From contig NZ_JACBXA010000004.1 of assembly GCF_013870515.1 (NCBI RefSeq), positions 1-64,000 of the forward strand: DNA of 64,000 bases. The letters are read 5' to 3'. Below the pieces are notes generated by a model. That model saw only the letters and a list, made by a program, of their open reading frames with translations. It did no database searches and was not told the origin of the DNA. Source of the DNA: Streptomyces albidus (ex Kaewkla and Franco 2022) (lineage in GTDB: Bacteria; Actinomycetota; Actinomycetes; Streptomycetales; Streptomycetaceae). Positions 28,327 through 38,680 of the stretch are shown here, piece after piece (position 1 is the stretch's first letter; each line of letters opens with the position of its first letter). Both the position numbers and the translations under genes were made by a program.

Positions 28327-29300
28327 CCGAGCTGCTCGACTACCCGTTCATGCAGCGGGCGCTGCTCGCCGCGCTGCTGGTGGGCATCGCGGCACCGGCC
28401 GTCGGCATCTACCTCGTGCAGCGCCGGCAGGCGATCATGGGCGACGGCATCGGCCACGTCGCGCTCACCGGCGTCGCCCTGGGGTTCCTGCTCAACACCA
28501 GCCCGGTGTGGACGGCCGTGGTCGTCGCCTCGCTCGGAGCGGTGACGATGGAGCTGATCCGCTGGTACGGGAAGGCGCGGGGCGATCTCGCCCTCGCGAT
28601 GCTCTTCTACGGCGGCATGGCGGGCGGCGTCCTGATCATCAACCTGGCGCCGAACGGCTCCAACGCGAGCCTCACCACCTATCTCTTCGGCTCGATCACG
28701 ACCGTCTCGAACTCCGACGTGATCGCCATCGTCTGCCTGTCGGCGTTCGTCCTCGCCGGTTCACTGGGCCTGCGGCGGCAGCTGTTCGCCGTCTGCCAGG
28801 ACGAGGAGTTCGCCCGCGTCACGGGTCTTCCGGTGAGGCTGCTGAACCTGCTCCTGGCCGTGACGGCCGCGGTGACCGTCACCGTCGCGATGCGGGTGGT
28901 CGGCCTGCTGCTGGTCAGCGCGCTGATGGTGATCCCCGTGGCGGCCGCGCAGCAGGCCACCCGCGGGTTCGCGACCACCCTCGGCCTGTCCGTGGCCTTC
29001 GGTGTCGCGGTGACTCTTTCGGGGACGGCGACCTCGTTCTACGCGGACGTCCCGCCCGGTGCCAGCATCGTCGTGCTCGCGATCGCCCTGTTCGCCCTGG
29101 TGACGGCGCTCTCGGTGCCCCTCGCCCGGTACCGGGCGGCCCGCGGTGACGGTGGGGGCGGAGTCGTCGCGGGCGCCCCGCACGAGGAGGCCTCGGGCGG
29201 GAGCGGGAGTGCGTCCGCCCGCGAGAAGGAGGGCGGAACGGGCGCCGGAGGTTCCAAGGGCCGCGGAAGCACTGCGGGAGGCGGCGCCTTCCGGGCGTAG
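28323..29300 (+). CDS. znuB: Zinc ABC transporter permease
   Basis: A 325-residue ABC-3 family permease with about eight hydrophobic segments, beginning YPFMQRALLAALLVGIAAPA. The coupling segment near LAVTAAVTVTVAMRVVGLLL is typical. The start ATG overlaps the znuC stop (ATGA), so expression is coupled. The last 50 residues form a Gly/Ser/Glu-rich cytoplasmic tail with no family counterpart I know of. Function as the zinc channel follows from operon context and family. Confidence 0.94.
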   Translation: MTELLDYPFMQRALLAALLVGIAAPAVGIYLVQRRQAIMGDGIGHVALTGVALGFLLNTSPVWTAVVVASLGAVTMELIRWYGKARGDLALAMLFYGGMAGGVLIINLAPNGSNASLTTYLFGSITTVSNSDVIAIVCLSAFVLAGSLGLRRQLFAVCQDEEFARVTGLPVRLLNLLLAVTAAVTVTVAMRVVGLLLVSALMVIPVAAAQQATRGFATTLGLSVAFGVAVTLSGTATSFYADVPPGASIVVLAIALFALVTALSVPLARYRAARGDGGGGVVAGAPHEEASGGSGSASAREKEGGTGAGGSKGRGSTAGGGAFRA

Positions 29301-29371
29301 AACTGAAGACCGGAGTTGCCTGGCACAATGACCGGGCAGGTCCAGTGAGCGTGACGAAAGAAGGAGACAGC

Positions 29372-29788
29372 GTGACCACCGCAGGTCCCCCTGTCCGCGG
29401 TCGTTCCACACGGCAGCGTGCGGCCGTCTCGGCGGCACTGGCCGAGGTCGAGGAGTTCCGGAGCGCGCAGGAGCTGCACGACATGCTCAAGCACCGCGGG
29501 GACTCGGTCGGTCTGACCACCGTCTACCGCACGTTGCAGTCCCTCGCCGACGCGGGCGAGGTCGACGTCCTGCGCACGGACGAGGGCGAGTCGGTGTACC
29601 GCCGCTGTCACAGCGACGACCACCACCACCATCTGGTGTGCCGCCACTGCGGCAAGGCCGTCGAGGTCGAGGGCCCGGCGGTGGAGACGTGGGCCGACGC
29701 GATCGCCGAGGAGCACGGCTTCGTGAACGTCGGCCACACCGTCGAGATCTTCGGCACCTGCGGGGACTGCGCCGCGGCTGCGAAGTGA
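29372..29788 (+). CDS. zur: Zinc uptake regulator, Fur family
   Basis: A 138-residue Fur-family repressor. GTG 29372 is chosen over 29345 because AAGGAG lies 5 nt upstream and the product (VTTAGPPVRGRSTRQR) has the expected start. The winged helix includes VGLTTVYRTLQSLADAGEV. Zinc sites are HHHHLVCRHCGK, the later His-rich part HGFVNVGHTVEIFG and the C-terminal CGDC. The first Cys pair with CGDC forms the structural zinc site. It represses znuACB-zur through the boxes at 26446 when zinc is sufficient. Confidence 0.96.
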   Translation: MTTAGPPVRGRSTRQRAAVSAALAEVEEFRSAQELHDMLKHRGDSVGLTTVYRTLQSLADAGEVDVLRTDEGESVYRRCHSDDHHHHLVCRHCGKAVEVEGPAVETWADAIAEEHGFVNVGHTVEIFGTCGDCAAAAK

Positions 29789-29838
29789 GCGGCCGGGGCC
29801 GGCCGCTCCCCCGCTGACCTTCCGAGGCTACTTCCGGC

Positions 29839-30675
29839 CTACGCCGTTCCCGTCGCCCCGCTCGCCTTGCCGCCGTTGTCCGTACGGGCGCCGCCGAAAC
29901 GCCGGTCGCGCTGGGCGTATTCGAGACAGGCGCGCCACAGATCGCGGCGGTCGAAGTCCGGCCAGAGAACGTCCTGGTAGACCATCTCCGCGTAAGCGCT
30001 CTGCCAGATCAGGTAGTTGGACGTGCGCTGCTCGCCCGAGGGCCGCAGGAACAGGTCCACGTCGGGCATGTCCGGGTAGTACAGGTACCTGGCGAGAGTC
30101 TTCTCGTTGACCTTCGAGGGATCGAGCTTCCCGGCACGTACGTCCTCGGCCATCGCCTGCGCCGCGTCCGCGATCTCGGCGCGGCCGCCGTAGTTGACGC
30201 AGAAGTACAGCGTCATCGCGTCGTTGTCGACTGTCTGCTCCTGGGCGACCTGCAGCTCGCGCACCACGGACTTCCACAGCTTCGGCATCCTGCCCACCCA
30301 CCGGATGCGGATGCCAAGTTCGTCCATCTCGTCGCGGCGGCGGCGGATGACGTCACGGTTGAAGTTCATCAGGAAGCGCACCTCGTCGGGCGAGCGCTTC
30401 CAGTTCTCCGTGGAGAAGGCGTACAGGGAGAGGTTCTTGACGCCCATCTCCAGGCAGCCTTTGAGCACGTCGAGGACGACGCCCTCCCCGACCTTGTGCC
30501 CTTCGGTGCGCGGCAGCCCGCGCTGCTTCGCCCACCGTCCGTTGCCGTCCATGACGCAGGCCACATGGTTGGGCACCAGTTCCGCGGGGATCTTCGGCGG
30601 GTGTTCGCCGGAGGGGTGCGGTTCGGGGGTGACGTACTCGCGACGCTGCCTTTGCAGCATTCCGCGGCGTGCCAT
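29839..30675 (-). CDS. uppS: Isoprenyl transferase (undecaprenyl diphosphate synthase type)
   Basis: A 278-residue cis-prenyltransferase that extends farnesyl diphosphate to the long-chain carrier used in cell-wall synthesis. Motifs are [20 protein letters not shown] (catalytic Asp and P-loop), [10 protein letters not shown], and the C-terminal [19 protein letters not shown] with FDRRDLW. The first 30 residues are a basic extension typical of actinobacterial members. It is convergent with zur and follows recO on the same strand after a 98-nt gap. Confidence 0.95.
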   Translation of the reverse strand: MARRGMLQRQRREYVTPEPHPSGEHPPKIPAELVPNHVACVMDGNGRWAKQRGLPRTEGHKVGEGVVLDVLKGCLEMGVKNLSLYAFSTENWKRSPDEVRFLMNFNRDVIRRRRDEMDELGIRIRWVGRMPKLWKSVVRELQVAQEQTVDNDAMTLYFCVNYGGRAEIADAAQAMAEDVRAGKLDPSKVNEKTLARYLYYPDMPDVDLFLRPSGEQRTSNYLIWQSAYAEMVYQDVLWPDFDRRDLWRACLEYAQRDRRFGGARTDNGGKASGATGTA

Positions 30676-30773
30676 GGGCGTTCAGCTCCAGGGATGGGTG
30701 CGGGTCGGGTGCGGGATGCGTGGGGTACGGCGAGCGTAGCCGACGGGCAGGTCCGGGCGGACATCGAAGCCGG

Positions 30774-31577
30774 TCAGGACAGCTCCGCCCCCGGCGCGCG
30801 CTCGGGGCGGGGTGCGCGCTCCACGGCGGGAGTGCGGTCGACGTAGCGCAGCGAGCGCAGCCCGCGCTCCATGTGCCAGTGCAGATAGGCCGAGACCAGC
30901 CCGGTGCCCTCGCGGGCGTGCCGCGGCTCGGTCGCGTCGGCCGTCTCCCAGTCGCCGGTGAGGAGCGCTCCCAGCAGCCGCAGCGCCTCCGGCGACGGCA
31001 CCACGCTGCCGGGGACGCGGCAGTCGCCGCACACCACCCCGCCCGAGGCCACCGAGAAGAACCTGTTGGGGCCGTCCAGGCCGCACTTGGCGCAGTCCTC
31101 GAAGCTGGGCGCGTAGCCGCCCATGGCGAGCGACCGAAGCAGGAATGCATCCAGCACGAGACCGGGGGTGTGCTCGCCCGCGGCGAGGGTGCGCAGCCCG
31201 CCCACCAGCAGCAGATACTGCTGCACGTTGGGCTCGCCCTCGTGGTCGGTGAAGCGCTCGGCGGTCTCCAGCATGGCCGTGCCGGCGGTGTAGCGCGCGT
31301 AGTCGCTGACGATGCCCTGGCCGTACGGCGCGATGGTCTCCGTCTGCGTGAACAGCGGCAGCCCGCGGCCGGTCAACTCGCTGCCGCGCGCGAAGAACTG
31401 CACATCGACGTGGCTGAAAGGCTCCAGTCGCGCCCCGAACTTCGACTTCGTGCGGCGGACTCCGCGTGCGACGGCGCGTACCCGTCCGTGACCGCGAGTG
31501 AGCACGGTGATGATCCGGTCCGCCTCGCCGAGCTTCTGGGTGCGCAGCACGACGCCGTCGTCACGGAACAGGGTCAT
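30774..31577 (-). CDS. recO: DNA repair protein RecO
   Basis: 267 residues. The N-terminal OB-fold begins MTLFRDDGVVLRTQKLGEAD. The helical C-terminal domain carries a four-cysteine zinc site CAKCGLDG...VCGDCR. ATG 31577 is preferred over GTG 31595, as it gives the standard start. RecO loads RecA onto SSB-coated single strands with RecF and RecR. It is flanked by uppS and the TerB-like gene on the same strand. Confidence 0.95.
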   Translation of the reverse strand: MTLFRDDGVVLRTQKLGEADRIITVLTRGHGRVRAVARGVRRTKSKFGARLEPFSHVDVQFFARGSELTGRGLPLFTQTETIAPYGQGIVSDYARYTAGTAMLETAERFTDHEGEPNVQQYLLLVGGLRTLAAGEHTPGLVLDAFLLRSLAMGGYAPSFEDCAKCGLDGPNRFFSVASGGVVCGDCRVPGSVVPSPEALRLLGALLTGDWETADATEPRHAREGTGLVSAYLHWHMERGLRSLRYVDRTPAVERAPRPERAPGAELS

Positions 31578-31613
31578 GCGGACATTGTCGCCCACCCGGC
31601 CATGCGCTCGTCC

Positions 31614-32315
31614 TCAGGAGGGGGTATGAGCCTGGGCCAGCAGCCGGTCGACGTCCTCGTCGTCGATACGCAGCGAGCGGCCGACCGCGGCGAGCGCGGC
31701 GCGCTCGGCCGCCTGGTACTGGCCGTCGGCCAGGGCGATGCGTGCCCCGTGCAGCAACAGGCCCTCCCGGCCCGCGGGGGCCAGGTGGGGCGCGAGCGGG
31801 GCCAGCGCCTCGTGCAGCTCGATCTCGGCGGAGACGCTGTCGCCTCGGCCCCGCTCGGCGCTCAACGCGGCCAGGAGCGTGAGCAGTTGGTCCTCGGTGC
31901 ACTCGGTGAACCCGGCGCTTCGCACGGTGTCCACTGCCGTCTGCCGAGCCGTACGGCTCTCGCAGCCGCCCGCCGCGAGAACGGTGAGCGCGATGGCGTG
32001 CACGGCGTCACGCAGGAGGGACGCGAGGCGGTAGGTGGTGGGGTGGCCGAGGGCCTCGGTGCCGAAGTGGCCCTGGCAGGCGGCGCATTCGAGGACGGGA
32101 GCGACGGCGCCGCGCGAGAGCAGAGGCACTCCGAGCAGCACGAAACGGCGCCGGCCCGCGCGGCGGCGGTAGCTGCGGTCGCCGCCGCAGCCGGGACAGA
32201 AGAAGTCCCCGTCGTCGACCGTGTGCCAGCTTGTGCGGACGCCCGCCAGGCGCACCCCACGACCACGGGACGACCAACTGCCTCGCTGGTCACGGGAACG
32301 CCTCACGCCGCTCAC
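31614..32315 (-). CDS. TerB-like protein with zinc ribbon
   Basis: 233 residues starting at GTG 32315 with GGAGG 7 nt upstream. The first third is a zinc ribbon, CPGCGGDRSYRR...CAACQGHFG, followed by a helical TerB-like region with ALTVLAAGGCE and ALADGQYQAAERAALAAVGR. TerB domains occur in tellurite-resistance and stress proteins, often linked to membrane assemblies. Here the gene simply precedes recO by 36 nt. I know it as a conserved streptomycete neighbour of recO, but its function is unknown. Confidence 0.75.
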   Translation of the reverse strand: MSGVRRSRDQRGSWSSRGRGVRLAGVRTSWHTVDDGDFFCPGCGGDRSYRRRAGRRRFVLLGVPLLSRGAVAPVLECAACQGHFGTEALGHPTTYRLASLLRDAVHAIALTVLAAGGCESRTARQTAVDTVRSAGFTECTEDQLLTLLAALSAERGRGDSVSAEIELHEALAPLAPHLAPAGREGLLLHGARIALADGQYQAAERAALAAVGRSLRIDDEDVDRLLAQAHTPS

Positions 32316-32453
32316 GCCGTACCTCCGTCACGAATCGGCCACGCTGCCGGTGAACGTGATGTTAACCACAGGGGGGATGCGACGTCAGCAGTTCGTTCCG
32401 GACGATTCGGTGCCGGGGCCCCGTCACGCCGGGGCACACCGCCGCCCACGGCG

Positions 32454-32491
32454 CCTGCGGGCCTCACCCGAAAGTGGGTGAGGCCCGCAGG
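32454..32491. terminator. Strong hairpin downstream of leuA
   Basis: A perfect 16-bp inverted repeat, 32454-32469 with 32476-32491, loop of 6 nt. It lies 52 nt beyond the leuA stop on the leftward strand and separates leuA from the TerB-like gene. Confidence 0.85.
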
Positions 32492-32542
32492 ACGCCTGGG
32501 GACGCCCGATGGTGGTCCCTGCGGCCGGAACCGCGAACTGCC

Positions 32543-34369
<1,827 letters not shown>

Positions 34370-34405
34370 TCACCGATCTCCGCGGGGAGGGGGTCAGCCG
34401 TACGA

Positions 34406-34453
34406 CTACAGACCCTCGCCGCGGCAGCTAAGAAGAAGCAGCCCGAAACTCAT
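34406..34453 (-). CDS. leuL: leuA leader peptide (attenuator)
   Basis: A 15-residue ORF, MSFGLLLLSCRGEGL, with four consecutive leucine codons (CTG CTT CTT CTT). It starts 147 nt upstream of leuA on the same strand. Leucine-rich leaders of this kind precede leuA in streptomycetes and couple transcription to leucyl-tRNA supply. A further leucine codon precedes its TAG stop. Confidence 0.85.
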   Translation of the reverse strand: MSFGLLLLSCRGEGL

Positions 34454-34630
34454 GATGGCCGAGTGTAACGGAGACACCCGGAGTCCCGGAGTCCGTATCA
34501 GCATGCGGGACCGTGCATCACTTCACGGTGCGACCGCGAGCGATATCGCCCTGTCTGCACGGGAGTTGAAGGGATCCGTACATCTTCATGCGGATTCCTG
34601 CGAATCACGGCAGCAGGGAGTGACAGAAGG

Positions 34631-34654
34631 ATGACCCTGTGCCACGTTTCGTAG
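34631..34654 (+). CDS. Seven-codon leader ORF abutting the M4 protease start
   Basis: ATG 34631 (AGGGAG 10 nt upstream) encodes MTLCHVS and stops at TAG 34652-34654, directly followed by the protease ATG at 34655 in the same frame. The protease itself has no visible ribosome site, so termination-reinitiation is a possible way it is translated. It may equally be fortuitous. Confidence 0.3.
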   Translation: MTLCHVS

Positions 34655-35764
34655 ATGGACGCACACTCAGAGCGCACCGCATGCACACAATCCGTTCACC
34701 CGGTCTTCTGTTCCATCGTCCCGCCGCATGTTCTGGACCACCTCTCCCGCTCGGGTGATCCGACGCTGTACGAGCCGGCCCGCCGCACCCTGGAGCACGA
34801 CGCCCTGCAGCGCACCCGCCGCCGGATCACCACCGTCCGCATGACTGCGGCCGCGGGCGTCCCCGGCGTCACGGGCGAGGACGCGGACAAGAAGCCGCAG
34901 CGCACGATCAGTGACGCCGCCCACAGGGAGGAGCTGCCGGGCACGAAGGTGCGCTCCGAGGGTGAGGAGCCCACGGACGACGCCAGCGTCAACCGCGCGT
35001 ACGCGGGCCTGGGCGCCACCTTCGAGCTCTATCTCTCCGTCTTCTCCCGCTACTCGATCGACGGCGCGGGCATGCCCCTCGACGCGACCGTCCACTACGG
35101 CCGGAACTACGGCAACGCCTTCTGGGACGGCGAGCGCATGGTCTTCGGTGACGGCGACGGCGAGGTCTTCCGCGACTTCACGCTGCCGGTGGACGTCATC
35201 GGCCACGAACTGACCCACGGCGTCACCCAGCACACCGCCAACCTCGCCTACTTCGGGCAGTCCGGCGCGCTGAACGAGTCCGTCTCCGACGTCTTCGGCT
35301 CTCTCATCAAGCAGTACGGACTCGCTCAGACCGCCGAACAGGCCGACTGGCTGATCGGCGACGGCCTGTTCACCGACCGGGTCGAGGGCACCGCCCTGCG
35401 CTCGATGAAGGCGCCGGGCACGGCGTACGACGACGACGTCCTCGGCAAGGACCCGCAGCCGGCGACGATGGAGGACTACGTCCACACCGGCTCCGACAAC
35501 GGCGGAGTGCACATCAACTCCGGCATCCCGAACCACGCCTTCCACCAGCTCGCCACCGACCTGGGCGGCCACGCCTGGGAGCGCGCGGGGCAGATCTGGT
35601 ACGACACGCTCACCTCCGGCGACCTCACCCCGGACGCCGACTTCGCGGCGTTCGCCGGCGCCACGGTCTCGGCGGCCGGCTCCCGCTACGGGGACGGCAG
35701 TCCGGAGCGTGAGGCGGTGCTGAAGTCCTGGTCCGAGGTGGGCGTGACACCCGCTGAGGCGTAG
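34655..35764 (+). CDS. M4 family metalloprotease, protealysin-like
   Basis: 369 residues. The short propeptide shows the protealysin-type PPL motif, HPVFCSIVPPHVLDHL. The catalytic domain has the zinc motif HELTHGVTQH, the third ligand Glu in GALNESVSDVFG, NxxY-type substrate elements and the acid-stabilising His in GVHINSGIPNHAF. There is no signal peptide, unlike thermolysin. This is usual for protealysin-like enzymes, whose export route and targets are debated. It is followed by a hairpin and then the gene for its likely inhibitor, emfourin. Confidence 0.93.
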   Translation: MDAHSERTACTQSVHPVFCSIVPPHVLDHLSRSGDPTLYEPARRTLEHDALQRTRRRITTVRMTAAAGVPGVTGEDADKKPQRTISDAAHREELPGTKVRSEGEEPTDDASVNRAYAGLGATFELYLSVFSRYSIDGAGMPLDATVHYGRNYGNAFWDGERMVFGDGDGEVFRDFTLPVDVIGHELTHGVTQHTANLAYFGQSGALNESVSDVFGSLIKQYGLAQTAEQADWLIGDGLFTDRVEGTALRSMKAPGTAYDDDVLGKDPQPATMEDYVHTGSDNGGVHINSGIPNHAFHQLATDLGGHAWERAGQIWYDTLTSGDLTPDADFAAFAGATVSAAGSRYGDGSPEREAVLKSWSEVGVTPAEA

Positions 35765-35781
35765 CCGAGGGCGGGTTCGTC

Positions 35782-35827
35782 CCGCCACGCGGTGCGGCGG
35801 CCGTCCGGCTGCCGCACCGCGTGGCGG
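35782..35827. terminator. Hairpin between protease and inhibitor genes
   Basis: A perfect 17-bp inverted repeat, 35782-35798 with 35811-35827, loop 12 nt, lying 17 nt after the protease stop. It should end or weaken read-through, so the inhibitor gene either has its own promoter or receives reduced transcription. Confidence 0.75.
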
Positions 35828-35915
35828 CTCCGGCCGTCGCACCTCCGTCGGCGTCCCGTGAAGCCCCGGGGTCCCCTGAGGGGCGCTTTCGCCGCGAGCA
35901 CGGGAGGATGGGCCC

Positions 35916-36182
35916 ATGCGCATCACCGTCACCCGCACCGGCGGCTTCGCGGGCATCACCCGCCGGGCCACGCTCGAGACCCAAGGGCGGCCGGACGCCG
36001 AAGAGTTGGCCGCCCTCGCCCGGAGCGCTCTCGCCGAGGGCCGGGGCGAGATGCACATGGTCGTGCCGGACGGCTTCGTCTACGAGGTCGAAGCCGACGG
36101 GGACAAGGGCCACTTCGCCGATCCCCGCCTGACCGAGGCGCAGTCGGCTCTCGTGAGGAAGGTGCTCAAGGAGGGCACCTGA
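35916..36182 (+). CDS. Emfourin-type M4 protease inhibitor
   Basis: An 88-residue protein beginning MRITVTRTGGFAGITRRATL, with the acidic middle region and DPRLTEAQSALVRKVL end typical of emfourin. Emfourins are small inhibitors encoded beside protealysin-like proteases and bind the mature enzyme tightly. The adjacent protease fits exactly. The start ATG 35916 is preceded by GGGAGG at 6 nt. It probably protects the cytoplasm until the protease is exported or needed. Confidence 0.88.
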   Translation: MRITVTRTGGFAGITRRATLETQGRPDAEELAALARSALAEGRGEMHMVVPDGFVYEVEADGDKGHFADPRLTEAQSALVRKVLKEGT

Positions 36183-36232
36183 GCGCCCCGTCGGGCACGT
36201 CCCGCCGTGGATCAGATCGCCTCACGCAGCCG

Positions 36233-37090
36233 TCACTTCACCAGGCGTCGCAGAAGGTCACGCCATGCCTCGACGTCTCCGCCGCGCTCCTCGAGCAGCG
36301 CGGTCAGATCGTCGAAGTCGCGGTGCAGTGTGGCGGGCAGCGCGTCCGCCGCCGACCGAACCCGGATCAGGCGCTCGTCGTCGGTGTGGCCGGGCAGCAG
36401 ATGGTCCCGGTAGAGGTCGAACAGGTCCAGCAGGAAGGCGAACCACGGGGGACACTCGGGACCGGCCTCCCCCACGAGCGACGCCCGGAAGCCGTTGTAC
36501 TCGGGGCTCTCGACGAGCAGCAGGTACTCCAGCAGGTTCGCCGCCGGGAAGGGGTTCTCCGGTGCCCGCAGGACCGCGTCCTCCAGCAGGACGCGTGCCC
36601 TCTGCTCCTCGCCGAGCCGGCGCAGCATCAGGGCGTAGCGCTTGATCGTCCACGTGTGACGCGGGTTCCGCTCCAGCACGTCCTCGTAGGCGAGCAGCGC
36701 GTCCTCCTCGCGGTGGCACTTCTCCAGGAACCACGCGTGGTGCGAACGGACCCACAGGTCCTCCGACTCGGCACCGCCGAGTGCCCGCTCGTACCACTTC
36801 CCCGCCTCCCGCAACCGGCCGTGCCGTTCCAGGACGTACGCGAGATAGCCCGCCCCCGAGTCCCGTTCGGGCCGCAGCGCGAAGGCACGTTCCAGGTGCG
36901 TCAGGGCGCGGCCGTGGTCACCGGCCTTGCCGTAGCTCTGCCCCAGCCCGAAGTGGGCCCGTTCCGACTCGGCACGGGCCAGCAGCCACCGGTAGAGCTC
37001 AATGGCGAGGCGGTAGGCGCTCTCCTGCCGCAACCGGTCGGCGGTGGCCAGTACCTCCTCGTCGACGGTCCGTTCCGCGAGATCCGTCAT
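36233..37090 (-). CDS. Tetratricopeptide repeat protein
   Basis: 285 residues, mostly helical, with at least four TPR-like units: RLAIELYRWLLARAESERAH, HGRALTHLERAFALRPERD, REAGKWYERALGGAE, and one around residue 150. ATG 37090 overlaps the stop of the preceding oxidoreductase gene (ATGA) and has AAGGGA 7 nt upstream. The C-terminal third has no motif I know. TPR proteins mediate protein contacts; here it is the last gene of an efflux and oxidoreductase operon. Confidence 0.8.
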   Translation of the reverse strand: MTDLAERTVDEEVLATADRLRQESAYRLAIELYRWLLARAESERAHFGLGQSYGKAGDHGRALTHLERAFALRPERDSGAGYLAYVLERHGRLREAGKWYERALGGAESEDLWVRSHHAWFLEKCHREEDALLAYEDVLERNPRHTWTIKRYALMLRRLGEEQRARVLLEDAVLRAPENPFPAANLLEYLLLVESPEYNGFRASLVGEAGPECPPWFAFLLDLFDLYRDHLLPGHTDDERLIRVRSAADALPATLHRDFDDLTALLEERGGDVEAWRDLLRRLVK

Positions 37091-37938
37091 CGCGTGTCCC
37101 TTCCGAGGAAGTCGTCGGCATGGTCGCGCGCCCACTGCGCGAACGTACGGGCCGGACGGCCCGTCACCTCCTCCACGGTCGGCAGCACCGGGCCCGGGTC
37201 GTCGACCTGACGGGCCAGGGCCCCCAGCACCATGTCGGCGAACTCGGGGGCCACCGACCCCGCCATCGCCTCCCGGGCCTGCTCGGGGGTCACCTCCTCG
37301 AACCGGATCTCCCTGCCGATCGCCTCACCGATCAGCCGCACCTGCTCGATCTGGGTGAGCAGTTCGGGTCCGGTCAGATCGAGGACCTTGCCCGCGCACT
37401 CGTCCCCGAGCAGCGCCTCGGCCGCCACGTCGCCGATGTCCGACTCGTGGATCAGGGCCCGCGCGGACCGCCCGTACGGGGCCCGCACGACGCCCTCGGC
37501 GCGGACGGCGTCCCCCCAGCGCCAGAGCGTGTTCGTCGCGAAGCCGGTGGGCCGCACGAAGGTCCAGGTGAACTGCCGCTCGCGCAGGGCCTTTTCGACG
37601 GTGAGATGGTGCTGGGCGCTGGGGTTGTTCTCGCCGTCCTCGGTGATGGACATCGACGACAGCAGCGCGACGTGCTCCACTCCCGCCTTCTCCAGTACGC
37701 CGGCCACCTCTTCCGCGGTCTCCGGGACGGGGAAGAGGTACACGCGCCGTACGCCGTCGAGGGGGCCTTCCAGCGTCGCCGGACTCGAGAGGTCGCCCCC
37801 GCAGATCTCGGCGCCGTCGGGGAGGTCCGCCCCCTCGGGGTTCCGGGTCAGGACGCGGACACGCTCGCCGGCCTCGATGAGCCTTTCGGCCACGCGCCGT
37901 CCGACGTGGCCGGTGGCGCCGGTAACCAAGATCGTCAC
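37087..37938 (-). CDS. NmrA-like NAD(P)-binding oxidoreductase
   Basis: A 283-residue atypical short-chain dehydrogenase starting at GTG 37938 (GGGAG upstream). VTILVTGATGHVGRRVAERL is the nucleotide-binding motif, followed by RVRVLTRNPEGADLP and the VALLSSMSI strand. It lacks a clear Ser-Tyr-Lys triad, as usual for NmrA-like proteins, some of which are quinone reductases or redox sensors. It is cotranscribed with the second NAD(P)-binding protein and the MFS exporter upstream, suggesting a response to redox-active compounds. Confidence 0.85.
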   Translation of the reverse strand: MTILVTGATGHVGRRVAERLIEAGERVRVLTRNPEGADLPDGAEICGGDLSSPATLEGPLDGVRRVYLFPVPETAEEVAGVLEKAGVEHVALLSSMSITEDGENNPSAQHHLTVEKALRERQFTWTFVRPTGFATNTLWRWGDAVRAEGVVRAPYGRSARALIHESDIGDVAAEALLGDECAGKVLDLTGPELLTQIEQVRLIGEAIGREIRFEEVTPEQAREAMAGSVAPEFADMVLGALARQVDDPGPVLPTVEEVTGRPARTFAQWARDHADDFLGRDTR

Positions 37939-38014
37939 AATGTGCTCCCGATTCTCCCTGGGGCCTGTCTGAGAGGAGCTGTCGGCCGCTCCCCGACTTC
38001 GGCTCCGGCAGGGC

Positions 38015-38644
38015 CTAGTGGGCCTGGCCGACGAAGGTGCCGACCACGCGTTCGTCGTCGAGTACGCGGAGGATCGCGTCGGCGACGTCCCCGCGCACGA
38101 TGGACCAGCCACCGGGCACGTGCTCGCCGACGGCGAGGCGGTAATTCCCGGTACGGGAACCGTCCTTCATGCGGGCGGGCCGGAGGATCGTCCAGTCCAG
38201 GCCGCTCGCGGCGACCTCCCTCTCCATGGCGGCGACGTCGGCGAGGGGCACGCTCAGGGGCAGCCGCAGCAGGCGCTGCACCAGCCTCCGCCCGAGCGAG
38301 TCGCCGGCCTCCGCCGTGTGCACCGAGTTGCTGACCGCGACGAGTCTGCGCGTGCCAGTGGCCCGCATGGCCGTGATGATGCTTCTCGTGCCGTCGCGCA
38401 GGACGTGCGGCTGACTGCGCGACGTCTTGCCCAGCGCGGTGACCACCGCGTCCGCACCGTCGACGGCCGGTGCCACCGCGTGCGGATCGAAGACGTCCGC
38501 CTTCTCGAAGTCGAGCCGCTCGTGCCGGACTTCGAGCCGGGAGGGGTCTCGCACCACGGCCGTGACGTCGTGGCCGGCGTCGAGCGCCTGCCGGATGAGG
38601 TGGTGGCCGGTCCTGCCCGTGCCGCCGAATACCGCGAGCTTCAT
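38015..38644 (-). CDS. NAD(P)-binding oxidoreductase (atypical SDR)
   Basis: A 209-residue Rossmann-fold protein beginning MKLAVFGGTGRTGHHLIRQA with GGAG 8 nt upstream. It resembles biliverdin or flavin reductase-like and anti-silencing NAD(P)H-binding proteins: VVTALGKTSRSQ, RRLVAVSNSVHTAE, LDWTILRPARMKDG. It starts 36 nt after the MFS exporter gene, so they share a transcript. The substrate is unknown. Confidence 0.85.
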   Translation of the reverse strand: MKLAVFGGTGRTGHHLIRQALDAGHDVTAVVRDPSRLEVRHERLDFEKADVFDPHAVAPAVDGADAVVTALGKTSRSQPHVLRDGTRSIITAMRATGTRRLVAVSNSVHTAEAGDSLGRRLVQRLLRLPLSVPLADVAAMEREVAASGLDWTILRPARMKDGSRTGNYRLAVGEHVPGGWSIVRGDVADAILRVLDDERVVGTFVGQAH

Positions 38645-38680
38645 GAGAGTCGACTCCGCTCGGATCGAGGGAACTTGGGC

